DNA of 44,023 nt from BOKZ01 sp040900165 (GCA_040900165.1 JBBDZM010000003.1:1-44023), one strand, 5' to 3'. Shown: positions 24,663-33,644, numbered from the stretch's first letter. Program-made: numbers and translations. Notes: a model not told the origin generated them from the letters alone.

Positions 24663-24663
<1 letters not shown>
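24457..24663 (+). CDS. Small membrane protein inserted between rpsG and fusA (68 aa)
   Basis: A 68-residue protein beginning MDSYGSTGPSWNWKQTLAIA with two predicted membrane helices (about residues 15-30 and 41-58) and a basic C-terminal KTVKK. I do not recognise a family. ATG follows the rpsG stop directly and its own stop overlaps the fusA ATG (TAATG), so it must be co-transcribed and translationally coupled to fusA. The coding sequence is more AT-rich than its neighbours. A membrane protein in this place of the str operon is unusual. Confidence 0.75.
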
Positions 24664-26759
<2,096 letters not shown>

Positions 26760-26778
26760 AAATATATCTCAAGGGCTG

Positions 26779-26808
26779 TTGACTAGATTACTAATTTACG
26801 GGTACAAT
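26779..26808 (+). promoter_or_regulatory. tuf promoter
   Basis: TTGACT (26779-26784), 18-bp spacer, TACAAT (26803-26808). The leader of about 63 nt is AT-rich and ends in AAGGAG 7 nt before ATG 26878. Confidence 0.8.
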
Positions 26809-26877
26809 TACCCAGAAACTTACTGTAATATATATTTGTTACACTAAAATAAAAGGTTAAGTAAAAGGAGTTAAATA

Positions 26878-28059
26878 ATGGCAGACAAATTTGAACGCAA
26901 CAAGCCCCACGTTAACGTCGGTACAATCGGCCACGTTGACCATGGAAAAACTACCTTGACCGCTGCGATTACCAACGTACTCGCTAAGTCCGGCAAGGCA
27001 GAGAAGCGGGCCGTCGATCAGATCGACAACGCCCCCGAAGAAAAACAACGCGGTATTACCATTGCCACCTATCACGTTGAGTATGAGTCCGACAAGCGTC
27101 ACTACGCCCACGTCGACTGTCCCGGCCACGCCGACTACGTTAAAAACATGATCACTGGCGCCGCCCAGATGGATGCGGCTATTTTGGTCGTTTCCGCACC
27201 GGATGGCCCAATGCCCCAGACTCGCGAGCATATTTTACTAGCCAAACAGGTTGGCGTTCCTTACATCGTCGTCTTCTTAAACAAGTGCGACCAAGTTACT
27301 GACCCAGAACTTCTGGAGTTAGTCGAGGAAGAAATCCGTGATCTGTTAACCAAGAACGAATACCCAGGCAAAGAGACCCCAATCATTAAGGGATCGGCCC
27401 TGAAAGCTTTGGAAGGTGATGCCGATGCTGAGAAATCAATTCTTGAGCTAATTGAAGCCATTGACACCTACGTTCCGGATCCAGTTCGTGAGACCGACAA
27501 ACCATTCCTTATGCCAGTTGAAGACGTTTTCTCGATCAAAGGACGCGGAACAGTTGTTACCGGCCGAATTGAGCGAGGAACCGTTAAAGTTGGCGAAGAA
27601 GTCGAGCTCGTTGGTATTCGCGCAACTCAAAAAACTACCGTTACTGGCGTAGAGATGTTCCGTAAACAGCTAGACTCTGGTCAAGCTGGTGATAACGTTG
27701 GCTTGCTAGTGCGTGGTTTAGAGCGCACCGACGTTGAGCGCGGCCAAGTTATGGCCAAGCCCGGTTCCGTTACTCCCCACACCGAATTTGAGTGTGAGGC
27801 CTACGTCTTGAAAAAAGAAGAAGGCGGCCGCCACACCCCATTTGCTAAGGGCTACAAACCGCAGTTCTATTTCCGAACAACTGATGTAACTGGCGAAGTT
27901 CACCTACCAGAGGGTCAAGAGATGGTCGTCCCCGGTGATACCACAACCTTCAAAGTTGTTCTGATCCAGCCAATTGCCATGGAAGAAAAGCTTCGCTTTG
28001 CTATCCGCGAGGGCGGTAAGACAGTTGGCGCCGGCATAGTCACTAAGATTATTAAGTAA
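26878..28059 (+). CDS. tuf: Elongation factor Tu
   Basis: The 393-aa GTPase that brings aminoacyl-tRNA to the ribosome. It starts MADKFERNKPHVNVGTIGHV and has G1 GHVDHGKTT, G2 RGITIATYHVEYE, G3 DCPGHADYVKNMI, G4 NKCD and G5 GSAL, then the two beta-barrels, ending GAGIVTKIIK. It has its own promoter and a good Shine-Dalgarno, fitting the need for high EF-Tu levels. It is followed by rpsJ after 22 nt with an AAAAGGA ribosome site. Confidence 0.98.
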   Translation: MADKFERNKPHVNVGTIGHVDHGKTTLTAAITNVLAKSGKAEKRAVDQIDNAPEEKQRGITIATYHVEYESDKRHYAHVDCPGHADYVKNMITGAAQMDAAILVVSAPDGPMPQTREHILLAKQVGVPYIVVFLNKCDQVTDPELLELVEEEIRDLLTKNEYPGKETPIIKGSALKALEGDADAEKSILELIEAIDTYVPDPVRETDKPFLMPVEDVFSIKGRGTVVTGRIERGTVKVGEEVELVGIRATQKTTVTGVEMFRKQLDSGQAGDNVGLLVRGLERTDVERGQVMAKPGSVTPHTEFECEAYVLKKEEGGRHTPFAKGYKPQFYFRTTDVTGEVHLPEGQEMVVPGDTTTFKVVLIQPIAMEEKLRFAIREGGKTVGAGIVTKIIK

Positions 28060-28081
28060 TCACTAAAAAGGACGCACATTA

Positions 28082-28414
28082 ATGGCAAAATCAGCCGCTC
28101 TCGATGCAGCAAAACAATCAATCCGGATTAAGCTTAAGGCTTACGACTATCGGGTAATCGATCGTTCTGCTAAGAAAATCATCGAGGCGGCTGAGCGCAC
28201 GGGCGCCATTATTGCTGGTCCGATTCCACTGCCAACCGAGAAATCGCTGGTGACAGTCAACCGTTCAACGTTCGTCCACAAGGACGCTCGTGAGCAGTTC
28301 GAGATCCGAATTCACAAGCGAATTATTGATGTTTTAGACCCGACTCCTAAGACCTTAGACGCACTAATGAACCTTGATTTGCCCGCGGGAGTAGATATAG
28401 AGATAAAGACGTAA
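28082..28414 (+). CDS. rpsJ: Ribosomal protein S10 (NusE)
   Basis: The 110-aa S10 protein, part of the 30S head and a partner of NusB/NusG. Motifs: IRIKLKAYDYRVIDRSAKKI, GPIPLPTEKSLVTVNRSTFVHKDAREQFEIR-type core, ending DLPAGVDIEIKT. It is co-transcribed with tuf and closed by a terminator 23 nt later. Normally rpsJ leads the S10 operon; here 2.0 kb of unrelated genes separate it from rplC. Confidence 0.97.
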   Translation: MAKSAALDAAKQSIRIKLKAYDYRVIDRSAKKIIEAAERTGAIIAGPIPLPTEKSLVTVNRSTFVHKDAREQFEIRIHKRIIDVLDPTPKTLDALMNLDLPAGVDIEIKT

Positions 28415-28436
28415 TACTTAACTGATAGTAACTCGC

Positions 28437-28467
28437 AAAAACCCGCCCGTAACTCCGGCGGGGTTTT
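28437..28467 (+). terminator. Terminator after rpsJ
   Basis: AAAACCCGCC and GGCGGGGTTTT pair with one bulged base around a 9-nt loop. The T side reads TTTTGCT. The flanking A-run means it can also work on the minus strand. Confidence 0.85.
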
Positions 28468-28481
28468 GCTAAAAGGGGATA

Positions 28482-28508
28482 TTGACTGCCGTAGAAAGAG
28501 GGTACAAT
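28482..28508 (+). promoter_or_regulatory. Leaderless promoter of the Gmad2-domain gene
   Basis: TTGACT (28482-28487), 15-bp spacer, TACAAT (28503-28508). ATG 28515 is 6 nt after the -10, about where transcription should begin. Confidence 0.7.
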
Positions 28509-28514
28509 AAATGC

Positions 28515-29066
28515 ATGAAAACAAATATCTTGCTCGCAGCGTTGGTGCTAGTAGCTTTAGCGGTCGGTAGCTGGGTTGGCTACGACATTGGTTTTGAGAA
28601 ATCAAAGAAAAACGGAGCAACCGTTCTGGCTGTTAGCGATTTTGACGACTGCGTTGGGCAGACAGGGACAGTAGCCGAAAGTTATCCGGCCCAATGTAGT
28701 ATTGGCGGTAAAACTTTTACCCAAGATATCGGCAATGAACTGGAAAAGGCCGATTTAATCAAAATCGATTCTCCCCGTCCAAACGCCGTGATTACCAGCC
28801 CCTTAACCATCAAAGGCCAAGCCCGCGGCACATGGTTCTTTGAGGCCAGCTTCCCGGTTCATCTTTACGATGCCAATGACAAACAGATTGCCGTTAAGCC
28901 AGCAATGACCAGCGAGAATTGGATGAGCGAAGATTTTGTAAGCTATGAGGTAGTGCTAACTTTCAAAAAGCCAACTACCAAAACCGGCTATTTACTACTC
29001 AAGAACGATAATCCCTCTGGATTGCCAGAGAACGACGACTTCCTAAAAGTACCAGTTAAGTTTTAA
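28515..29066 (+). CDS. Membrane-anchored Gmad2-type immunoglobulin-like protein
   Basis: A 183-aa protein with an N-terminal signal anchor (MKTNILLAALVLVALAVGSW, then a Gly-containing YDIGFEKSKK). An outer region with two Cys (DDCVGQTG, AQCSIGGKTF) matches the short motif often placed before Gmad2. The C-terminal 95 residues look like the Gmad2 fold (IDSPRPNAVITSPLTIKGQA, WFFEASFPVHLYD, GYLLLKNDNPSGLPENDDF). Gmad2 domains occur in secreted Gram-positive and Patescibacteria proteins; the role is not established. ATG 28515 is preferred because the promoter overlaps the upstream in-frame codons. Terminated right after the stop. Confidence 0.85.
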   Translation: MKTNILLAALVLVALAVGSWVGYDIGFEKSKKNGATVLAVSDFDDCVGQTGTVAESYPAQCSIGGKTFTQDIGNELEKADLIKIDSPRPNAVITSPLTIKGQARGTWFFEASFPVHLYDANDKQIAVKPAMTSENWMSEDFVSYEVVLTFKKPTTKTGYLLLKNDNPSGLPENDDFLKVPVKF

Positions 29067-29089
29067 AAGCACCCAAGAGGGGTGCTTTT
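29065..29089. terminator. Bidirectional terminator
   Basis: AAAAGCACCC-AAGAG-GGGTGCTTTT overlaps the stop codon of the Gmad2 gene and the stop codon region of the minus-strand small gene, so one hairpin can serve both convergent units. Confidence 0.9.
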
Positions 29090-29273
29090 ATGAGTAGCGG
29101 GCAAGCACGGCACAGATTGACGCGGCCAAAATGGTCAACAGGAACAGGGTTCCAAAGTATCTACTGGAGTTTCTGTTGTGGCTGCCCCGCATTTTGATAT
29201 TTTCCCAGCAAAATGCGAAGAATATTGCGAGTATTGCGAAGAAGACGGCAAGGATCGTAGCGACAAATTTCAT
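29088..29273 (-). CDS. Small two-helix membrane protein, 61 aa, unknown
   Basis: A 61-residue protein starting MKFVATILAVFFAILAIFFA, with helices at about 3-22 and 40-57 joined by a basic loop (KMRGSHNRNSSRYF). ATG 29273 is two codons inside a GTG start at 29279; AGGTG lies just before. A TACAAT box on the minus strand (29295-29300) is a possible -10 without a clear -35. The bidirectional terminator at 29065-29089 sits at its end, which supports a real transcription unit. Two plus-strand open frames over the same bases look like shadows. Function unknown. Confidence 0.65.
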   Translation of the reverse strand: MKFVATILAVFFAILAIFFAFCWENIKMRGSHNRNSSRYFGTLFLLTILAASICAVLARYS

Positions 29274-29356
29274 TTTCACCTACAAAACAGAGTTATTGTA
29301 CAAAATAAGCAAACAATATTAAAGACTAAAGCCAATATTTTTGGTAAAGATGTGGT

Positions 29357-29881
29357 ATGGAAACGGCAATTTTTGGCGGTGGATGCTTTTGGTGCACAGA
29401 GGCGGTTTTCAAGATGCTTAAAGGTGTTGAGCAAGTTGAGCCGGGCTACGCTGGCGGAACAACAATCAATCCCAATTATCAAAATATTGGCGATCATGCT
29501 GAGGTAATTAAGATTGAATTTAACCCAGCGATTATTAAATATGTTGATTTACTGACGGTTTTCTTTGCCAGCCATGACCCGACTACTGTCGACCGACAGG
29601 GCGCTGATGTTGGGACGCAATACCGCTCGGTTATTTTATCGACCACCCCCGCCCAAAAGAACGAAGCAGAGGGGTTTATCGAAGAGCTAAACAAATCTTC
29701 AGAGTTTGGAGAGCCAATCGTCACAGCTGTCGAACCGTTGGAGCAGTATTACCCGGCCGAGGACTACCACCAAAATTACTTTGAGCGGAATCAAAACGCC
29801 CCGTATTGCCAGGTGGTAATTAATCCCAAGCTAAAAAAGGTCAAAGAGAAATTTGCGGCGCTTTTGAACGAAACACCGTAG
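29357..29881 (+). CDS. msrA: Peptide methionine-S-sulfoxide reductase MsrA
   Basis: A 174-aa cytoplasmic enzyme that reduces S-methionine sulfoxide in proteins. The catalytic motif is GGCFWCTEAVF with the nucleophilic Cys at residue 10 and a second Cys at 13. Further family motifs are GYAGG, HAEVIKIEFNP, HDPTTVDRQGADVGTQYRS and the C-terminal EQYYPAEDYHQNYF. The segment between GYAGG and HAEV is shorter than the usual form (which has a CSGTTG-like turn): here it reads TTINPNYQNIGD. No MsrB domain is fused and no clear resolving Cys is seen apart from one near residue 150 (APYC). The start has no ribosome site. Confidence 0.95.
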   Translation: METAIFGGGCFWCTEAVFKMLKGVEQVEPGYAGGTTINPNYQNIGDHAEVIKIEFNPAIIKYVDLLTVFFASHDPTTVDRQGADVGTQYRSVILSTTPAQKNEAEGFIEELNKSSEFGEPIVTAVEPLEQYYPAEDYHQNYFERNQNAPYCQVVINPKLKKVKEKFAALLNETP

Positions 29882-29936
29882 TTTTGTGATAGTATTGCCC
29901 CGAACGACTGCCGGTCAGTCGCGCACCTGGAGAGAT

Positions 29937-30158
29937 ATGGATACTGGTGTCAACAACTACAACGTTAATAGTTGCATTCTCAGGCAATTGGTTATGGTTG
30001 TCCCACACAAGGAAGGGACCCGGAAACCGCTAAAGCCGCTGGTACTCGGCGAATTACCGGATGCTGTCGTTGAGTGTTTTCTACGGAGGGCAGGAGACGA
30101 ACCGGTTAGTATGTCCAGCGAGGAATTCGTTGGTTGCCAGACTTACGCTCGGCGGTGA
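29937..30158 (+). CDS. Possible small protein, 73 aa, unknown
   Basis: An open frame from ATG 29937 with GGAGAG just upstream, encoding 73 residues that start MDTGVNNYNVNSC and contain VLGELPDAVVECFLRRAGDE, a helix-like acidic stretch. A longer reading from GTG 29886 is possible. TTGAAC (29864-29869) and GATAGT (29888-29893) with an 18-bp spacer may be a promoter. No family is recognised, and composition cannot prove coding; downstream there is only a hairpin without T-tract (30170-30189). Confidence 0.4.
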   Translation: MDTGVNNYNVNSCILRQLVMVVPHKEGTRKPLKPLVLGELPDAVVECFLRRAGDEPVSMSSEEFVGCQTYARR

Positions 30159-30195
30159 AAAACAACAATGGCTCCGCAATAGCGGGGCCAGATTC

Positions 30196-30224
30196 TTGAC
30201 ATTTACTCTGTTATATGCTATGAT
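30196..30224 (+). promoter_or_regulatory. Near-consensus extended -10 promoter
   Basis: TTGACA (30196-30201), 17-bp spacer, TATGAT (30219-30224) preceded by TGC. This is the best promoter match in the window, and no protein gene follows before the terminator at 30301-30329. Confidence 0.92.
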
Positions 30225-30230
30225 TTTCTT

Positions 30231-30329
30231 AGATCTGGCACATGAGGCCATTCCCGTACTGCCGTGGTTGCGCGGATAAACAGGGCGGGAAAAAGATCCT
30301 CCGGGGCTCATTGCCCCGGTTTTTATTTT
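30231..30329 (+). ncRNA. Candidate small structured RNA, about 99 nt
   Basis: The transcript would begin near 30231 and end in the T-run at 30320-30329. It can form a closed domain: outer stem GATCT (30232-30236) with AGATC (30294-30298); a hairpin TGGC/GCCA (30236-30239, 30247-30250) with a 7-nt loop; and a long arm TTCCCG/CGGGAA (30251-30256, 30286-30291) continued by CTG/CAG and CCGTG-GTTG-CGCGG. A separate terminator hairpin follows. No complete small reading frame starts and stops within it. It lacks the signal-recognition-particle GGAA-loop motif and tmRNA or 6S hallmarks. Identity unknown. Confidence 0.72.
30301..30329 (+). terminator. Terminator of the small RNA
   Basis: CCGGGGC-TCATT-GCCCCGG followed by TTTTTATTTT. 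Confidence 0.95.
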
Positions 30330-30375
30330 GTGAGGTCTTTGAGTGCTACACCACACAATATTTCGTCCAACTTTC

Positions 30376-30404
30376 TTGACTTCTACCCTGATTCATTAGA
30401 TAAT
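30376..30404 (+). promoter_or_regulatory. Promoter of the rplC-led ribosomal operon
   Basis: TTGACT (30376-30381), 17-bp spacer, GATAAT (30399-30404). The leader contains a folded region: CATATTCAACC (30412-30422) can pair with GGTTG (30431-30435) and AATATG (30453-30458). No Shine-Dalgarno precedes ATG 30477. L4 regulates S10-operon leaders in some bacteria; whether this one is such a site is open. Confidence 0.75.
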
Positions 30405-30476
30405 ATCTAAGCATATTCAACCTGTTAGGCGGTTGAGTGTTTCAATTTTCTCAATATGAATTGTTTATCAAACTAA

Positions 30477-31052
30477 ATGAAATTACTTTTAGGCCATAAA
30501 ATTGGTATGACCCAGATTTGGGACAATAACGGCAAGCTAATCGCGGCGACTGTTATTAAAGCCGAGCCAAATGTGGTTATTAAAGAAAAAGACCAAACTA
30601 AGTTAGCCGTTGCGGTTGATGGGAAAACCAACAAAGCCCAAGGCTATTTAGCCAAGAAGCTCGGAACCAAACTTGGTGTTTGGATTAAATCCGCCCAGGG
30701 AATCGAGAGTGATTCGGGGACTGTCGATGTTGGCCAATTTAGTGTTGGTGATAACGTCTCAATTACCGGTACCACCAAAGGCAAGGGTTTTGCAGGAACA
30801 ATTAAACGACACAACTTCCATCGTGGCCCGATGACTCACGGCTCACACAATATTCGCCAGCCCGGCTCGATTGGTGCCCAGCGCCCCCAGCGTGTTCCGA
30901 AAGGCCAAAAAATGCCCGGTCATATGGGTAATGTTCAGTTTACCGCTCGGGGAAACAAGGTAATAATAGTTGATCAAGAAGACAACTTGCTAATAGTTGC
31001 TGGCGCTGTGCCCGGACCAAATCGTGGGAAAGTCATTATTAAAGGAACCTAA
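30477..31052 (+). CDS. rplC: Ribosomal protein L3
   Basis: A 191-aa 50S protein that nucleates assembly near the peptidyl-transferase centre. It starts MKLLLGHKIGMTQIWDNNGK and has the signature TTKGKGFAGTIKRHNFHRGP, then GSIGAQRPQRVPKGQKMPGHMGN in the extended loop. It is the first gene of the long ribosomal cluster, since rpsJ is displaced. The stop overlaps the rplD start. Confidence 0.97.
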   Translation: MKLLLGHKIGMTQIWDNNGKLIAATVIKAEPNVVIKEKDQTKLAVAVDGKTNKAQGYLAKKLGTKLGVWIKSAQGIESDSGTVDVGQFSVGDNVSITGTTKGKGFAGTIKRHNFHRGPMTHGSHNIRQPGSIGAQRPQRVPKGQKMPGHMGNVQFTARGNKVIIVDQEDNLLIVAGAVPGPNRGKVIIKGT

Positions 31053-31669
31053 TGGCTAAGGTAAACACGGCACTCATTAAGCAAGCCCTCTTAAGCCTCC
31101 AGGCCAACAGCCGCCAGGCAACTTCCCACGTTAAAAACCGGGCCGAAGTTTCCGGTGGCGGACGCAAACCCTGGCGACAAAAAGGGACTGGCCGGGCCCG
31201 TGCCGGATCAAACCGCTCACCGCTATGGGCCGGCGGTGGTATTACCTTTGGACCGGATAAAAATCGTCATTTTAAACAGCATTTGCCAAAGAAAATGGCT
31301 CGCAAAGCCCTGATTGAGCTCCTAAATTACCTAAAAGACGAGAAGCGCCTAATAATTGTTAAAACACTTTCGCTCAACGAGGCCAAGACCAAATCGGCAC
31401 AAAAACTTCTTTCAGACAACGGCGTCACGGGGAAAAAAGTCACGTTAGTAACAGAAAAAATTGAGCCAGAGTTAGTCTTGGCTACCCGCAATCTTCGGGG
31501 CATCAAAACTGTCACTGTTATCGATCTGTCTATTCTTGATGTTAATGCCGGTGTTACCCTTGTCGACGAAGGATCGGCTAAATCCCTTGGGTTAGTAAAA
31601 ACCGAAACAGTCAAAAAGACCTCTGCCAAAAAACCGGTCGAAACAACCGAGGAGGGTAAATTACAATGA
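31052..31669 (+). CDS. rplD: Ribosomal protein L4
   Basis: A 205-aa 50S protein lining the exit tunnel. It has the L4 loop motif NRAEVSGGGRKPWRQKGTGR followed by GSNRSPLWAGGGITFGP. In other bacteria L4 is the autoregulator of the S10 operon. The C-terminus carries a Lys/Thr/Glu tail (KKTSAKKPVETTEEGKLQ) beyond the usual fold. It overlaps rplW by ATGA. Confidence 0.97.
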   Translation: MAKVNTALIKQALLSLQANSRQATSHVKNRAEVSGGGRKPWRQKGTGRARAGSNRSPLWAGGGITFGPDKNRHFKQHLPKKMARKALIELLNYLKDEKRLIIVKTLSLNEAKTKSAQKLLSDNGVTGKKVTLVTEKIEPELVLATRNLRGIKTVTVIDLSILDVNAGVTLVDEGSAKSLGLVKTETVKKTSAKKPVETTEEGKLQ

Positions 31670-31977
31670 AAAGTATTATTGCCCCAGTAATGACGGAAAA
31701 ATCAGTTATCGCCATCGATAGCGGTCTCTATGTTTTTTCAATCGACCAAACGGCAACCAAAAACTCCATTGCTGATGTACTAAAGAAACTTTACGACGTT
31801 AAGGCCATTTCGGTTAGAATTGTTAATTTGCCAGCCAAAAAAGTTAATTTTAAGCGCAAACCTGGTGTACGAGCGGCTCGCCGCAAGGCCTATGTCCAGT
31901 TAGCACCAAAACAGCATATTCCCGGATTCGAGCTGCCTAAAGATAAGGATAAAGACAAAGACAAGGATAAGAAATGA
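31666..31977 (+). CDS. rplW: Ribosomal protein L23 with a Lys-Asp repeat tail
   Basis: A 103-aa protein at the tunnel exit, docking site for trigger factor and signal recognition particle. Family motifs are PVMTEKSVIAIDSGLYVFSI and VRIVNLPAKKVNFKRKPG. The last 12 residues are an alternating Lys-Asp tract (PKDKDKDKDKDKK) encoded by a near-perfect hexanucleotide repeat at 31938-31974. Ribosome site GGAGGG lies before ATG 31666, which overlaps the rplD stop. Confidence 0.96.
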   Translation: MKSIIAPVMTEKSVIAIDSGLYVFSIDQTATKNSIADVLKKLYDVKAISVRIVNLPAKKVNFKRKPGVRAARRKAYVQLAPKQHIPGFELPKDKDKDKDKDKK

Positions 31978-31984
31978 TTATGAC

Positions 31985-32100
31985 AAACTCTAAACACCAA
32001 ATTCTCCCTCGACTCCGCTCGGGACAAGTAAACTCTAATAAAATTCAAAATCTAAATCTTCAAATCCCAATTAGGATTTCGAATTTCGAGTTTAGAGTTT
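31985..32100 (+). repeat. AT-rich fold-back element B (rplW-rplB spacer)
   Basis: The ends are inverted: AAACTCTAAAC (31985-31995) and TTTAGAGTTT (32091-32100), with further matching AATTC and a second AAACTCTAA copy at 32030. An inner hairpin AAATCC/GGATTT (32062-32079) lies in the centre. The left half also has CCCTCGACTCCGCTCGGGAC, a GC-rich stem. No coding frame crosses it. It shares architecture, not sequence, with elements at 23866 and 42571. Confidence 0.8.
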
Positions 32101-32104
32101 TCCT

Positions 32105-32125
32105 CACCGGAGGTGCGGTGTGATG
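32105..32125 (+). promoter_or_regulatory. Hairpin presenting the rplB Shine-Dalgarno
   Basis: CACC/GGTG (32105-32108, 32112-32115) with a GGA triloop; GGAGG (32109-32113) is exactly 9 nt before ATG 32123. Confidence 0.75.
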
Positions 32126-32950
32126 CCTCGCTCAATTAAACCAACTACCCCAGCAGTCCGCCATATGACATACGGCGATTTCGAGACCCTCACCAAGAAA
32201 CGACCAGAAAAGTCGTTAACATTTCGACTGAAAAAACACGGCGGCCGAGACAATACTGGTCAGATCTCTGTTCGACATCAGGGCGGCGGTGCCAAACGGC
32301 TTTTTCGGATAATTGATTTCAAATTTCTGCCATTTGAAGGTGCTGCCAAAGTTACTGCCGTTGAATACGACCCTAACCGTAGTGCCTTCATTGCTCTGAT
32401 TGAGATGCCCGACAGTACCAAGCGATATATCTTAGCGCCAGACGGCATTAAAATCGGTGACTTGGTTACTAGTGGCAAAACGAAGAAGTTTACTGTTGGT
32501 TCGCGCTTAAAATTGGCGGATATCCCGGTTGGGTATGAGGTTTACAACGTCGAGTTAAATCCTGGCCAAGGGGGTAAGATGATCCGCACTGCTGGTTCGT
32601 CAGCCACAATCACCGCCAAAGACGGTAAATACGTTTTTCTCAAGCTCGCTTCTTCGGAAATCCGCAAAGTCCTGGTAGAATGTATGGCGTCGATCGGTAA
32701 GGTTTCTAACCCAACCCACAACCGTATTCGTATCGCCAGAGCTGGCCGATCTCGCCACATGGGCATCCGTCCGACCGTCCGCGGTAAGGCAATGAACCCG
32801 AACTCTCACCCCCATGGTGGCGGTGAAGGTGTTAACCCGATCGGAATGAAACATCCCAAAACCCCTTGGGGTAAGCCAGCGCTCGGGTACCGTACCCGCC
32901 GCAACAAACGGACCACCAAATATATTATTAGTCGGAGAAAGAAAAAGTAA
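32123..32950 (+). CDS. rplB: Ribosomal protein L2
   Basis: A 275-aa 50S protein needed for subunit association and peptidyl transfer. Motifs: RHQGGGAKRLFRIIDF, YDPNRSAFIALI, the conserved C-terminal SHPHGGGEGVNPIGMKHPKTPWGKP with the functionally important His, and GYRTRRNKRT. ATG 32123 gives the family start MPRSIKPTTPAVR; a GTG one codon upstream is inside the spacer. The stop overlaps rpsS (TAATG). Confidence 0.97.
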   Translation: MPRSIKPTTPAVRHMTYGDFETLTKKRPEKSLTFRLKKHGGRDNTGQISVRHQGGGAKRLFRIIDFKFLPFEGAAKVTAVEYDPNRSAFIALIEMPDSTKRYILAPDGIKIGDLVTSGKTKKFTVGSRLKLADIPVGYEVYNVELNPGQGGKMIRTAGSSATITAKDGKYVFLKLASSEIRKVLVECMASIGKVSNPTHNRIRIARAGRSRHMGIRPTVRGKAMNPNSHPHGGGEGVNPIGMKHPKTPWGKPALGYRTRRNKRTTKYIISRRKKK

Positions 32951-33267
32951 TGTCACGTTCAGTTAAAAAAGGTCCATTCGTGGACGAAAAGCTACTAAAA
33001 AAAATCAAAGATATGCCGGCTGGGTCGCGGACAGTGATTAAAACGTGGTCACGTTCGTCAACGATTTTCCCCGAGATGGTTGGACACACTATCGCTATCC
33101 ATAACGGCAAAAGCCACATCCCGGTATTAATTGTCGAAGAAATGGTCGGCCATAAGCTGGGTGAGTTCTCTCCGACTCGCAAATTCCGTGTCCACGGCGG
33201 TCGGATGGCCAAAGAAGAAGCCACCACCACTGCCCCAGCTGTTGCCCCAACTAAGGAGAATAAATAA
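32950..33267 (+). CDS. rpsS: Ribosomal protein S19
   Basis: A 105-aa 30S head protein. It begins MSRSVKKGPFVDEKLLKKI and has TWSRSSTIFPEMVGHTIAIHNGK and the C-terminal GEFSPTRKFRVHGG. An Ala/Thr/Pro-rich tail of about 20 residues extends past the usual end. The stop overlaps rplV (TAATG), with AAGGAG just before. Confidence 0.97.
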   Translation: MSRSVKKGPFVDEKLLKKIKDMPAGSRTVIKTWSRSSTIFPEMVGHTIAIHNGKSHIPVLIVEEMVGHKLGEFSPTRKFRVHGGRMAKEEATTTAPAVAPTKENK

Positions 33268-33644
33268 TGGCCGTTACAGTGAAATTAAAATTTGTTAGAC
33301 ACTCCGCCCGAAAGCTGACTCCAGTTGCTCGAATTTTTCGAGGAAAAAATCTAGAGAGAGCAATTGAAGAAACTTCGCTGATGCCTCAGCAGTCCGCTTA
33401 TTACATTAATAAAGCTCTGAAAATGGCTAAGGCCGCTGCCACCGCTAAGGAATTTAAAGCCGAAGATCTAGTCGTTACCAGTGTCTCTTCTGTCACTGGG
33501 CCAAAAATTAAACGGGTTCGTCCCAATGCCCGTGGTCGCACCAATGCTTACCTAAAGCACCTCGCCCATATTATTGTGACAGTTGATAATACACCTCCGG
33601 CTAAATCAAAGCGCGCCAAGAGCGACAAAAAGGATAAGGAGTAA
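33267..33644 (+). CDS. rplV: Ribosomal protein L22
   Basis: A 125-aa 50S protein whose loop reaches the exit tunnel. Motifs: RHSARKLTPVARIFRGKNLE, then KIKRVRPNARGRTNAYLKHLAHIIV-type C-terminal signature. The last 14 residues are Lys/Asp-rich (KRAKSDKKDKE), echoing the L23 tail. Confidence 0.96.
   Translation: MAVTVKLKFVRHSARKLTPVARIFRGKNLERAIEETSLMPQQSAYYINKALKMAKAAATAKEFKAEDLVVTSVSSVTGPKIKRVRPNARGRTNAYLKHLAHIIVTVDNTPPAKSKRAKSDKKDKE

Larger units (their letters stand above)
30159..30476 (+). other. 318-bp gene-free region with sRNA and rplC control signals
   Basis: It holds a hairpin GGCTCCGC/GCGGGGCC (30170-30189; on the minus strand it is followed by a T-rich tract), a strong promoter and small RNA (30196-30329), then the promoter and leader of the rplC operon (30376-30476). 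Open frames crossing it on both strands cover these signals and look spurious. Confidence 0.7.

Noticed and set aside
29131..29507. Plus-strand open frames over the 61-aa minus gene and msrA start
   Set aside because: They are alternative frames of better-supported genes; no signals of their own.
30231..30329. Small RNA as signal recognition particle RNA, 6S RNA or tmRNA
   Set aside because: The SRP domain IV GGAA-loop and asymmetric loop motifs, the long 6S bubble and the tmRNA tRNA-like ends are all absent.
30061..30356. Open frames on both strands across the small RNA region
   Set aside because: They cross a near-consensus promoter and a terminator, and their composition is not protein-like.
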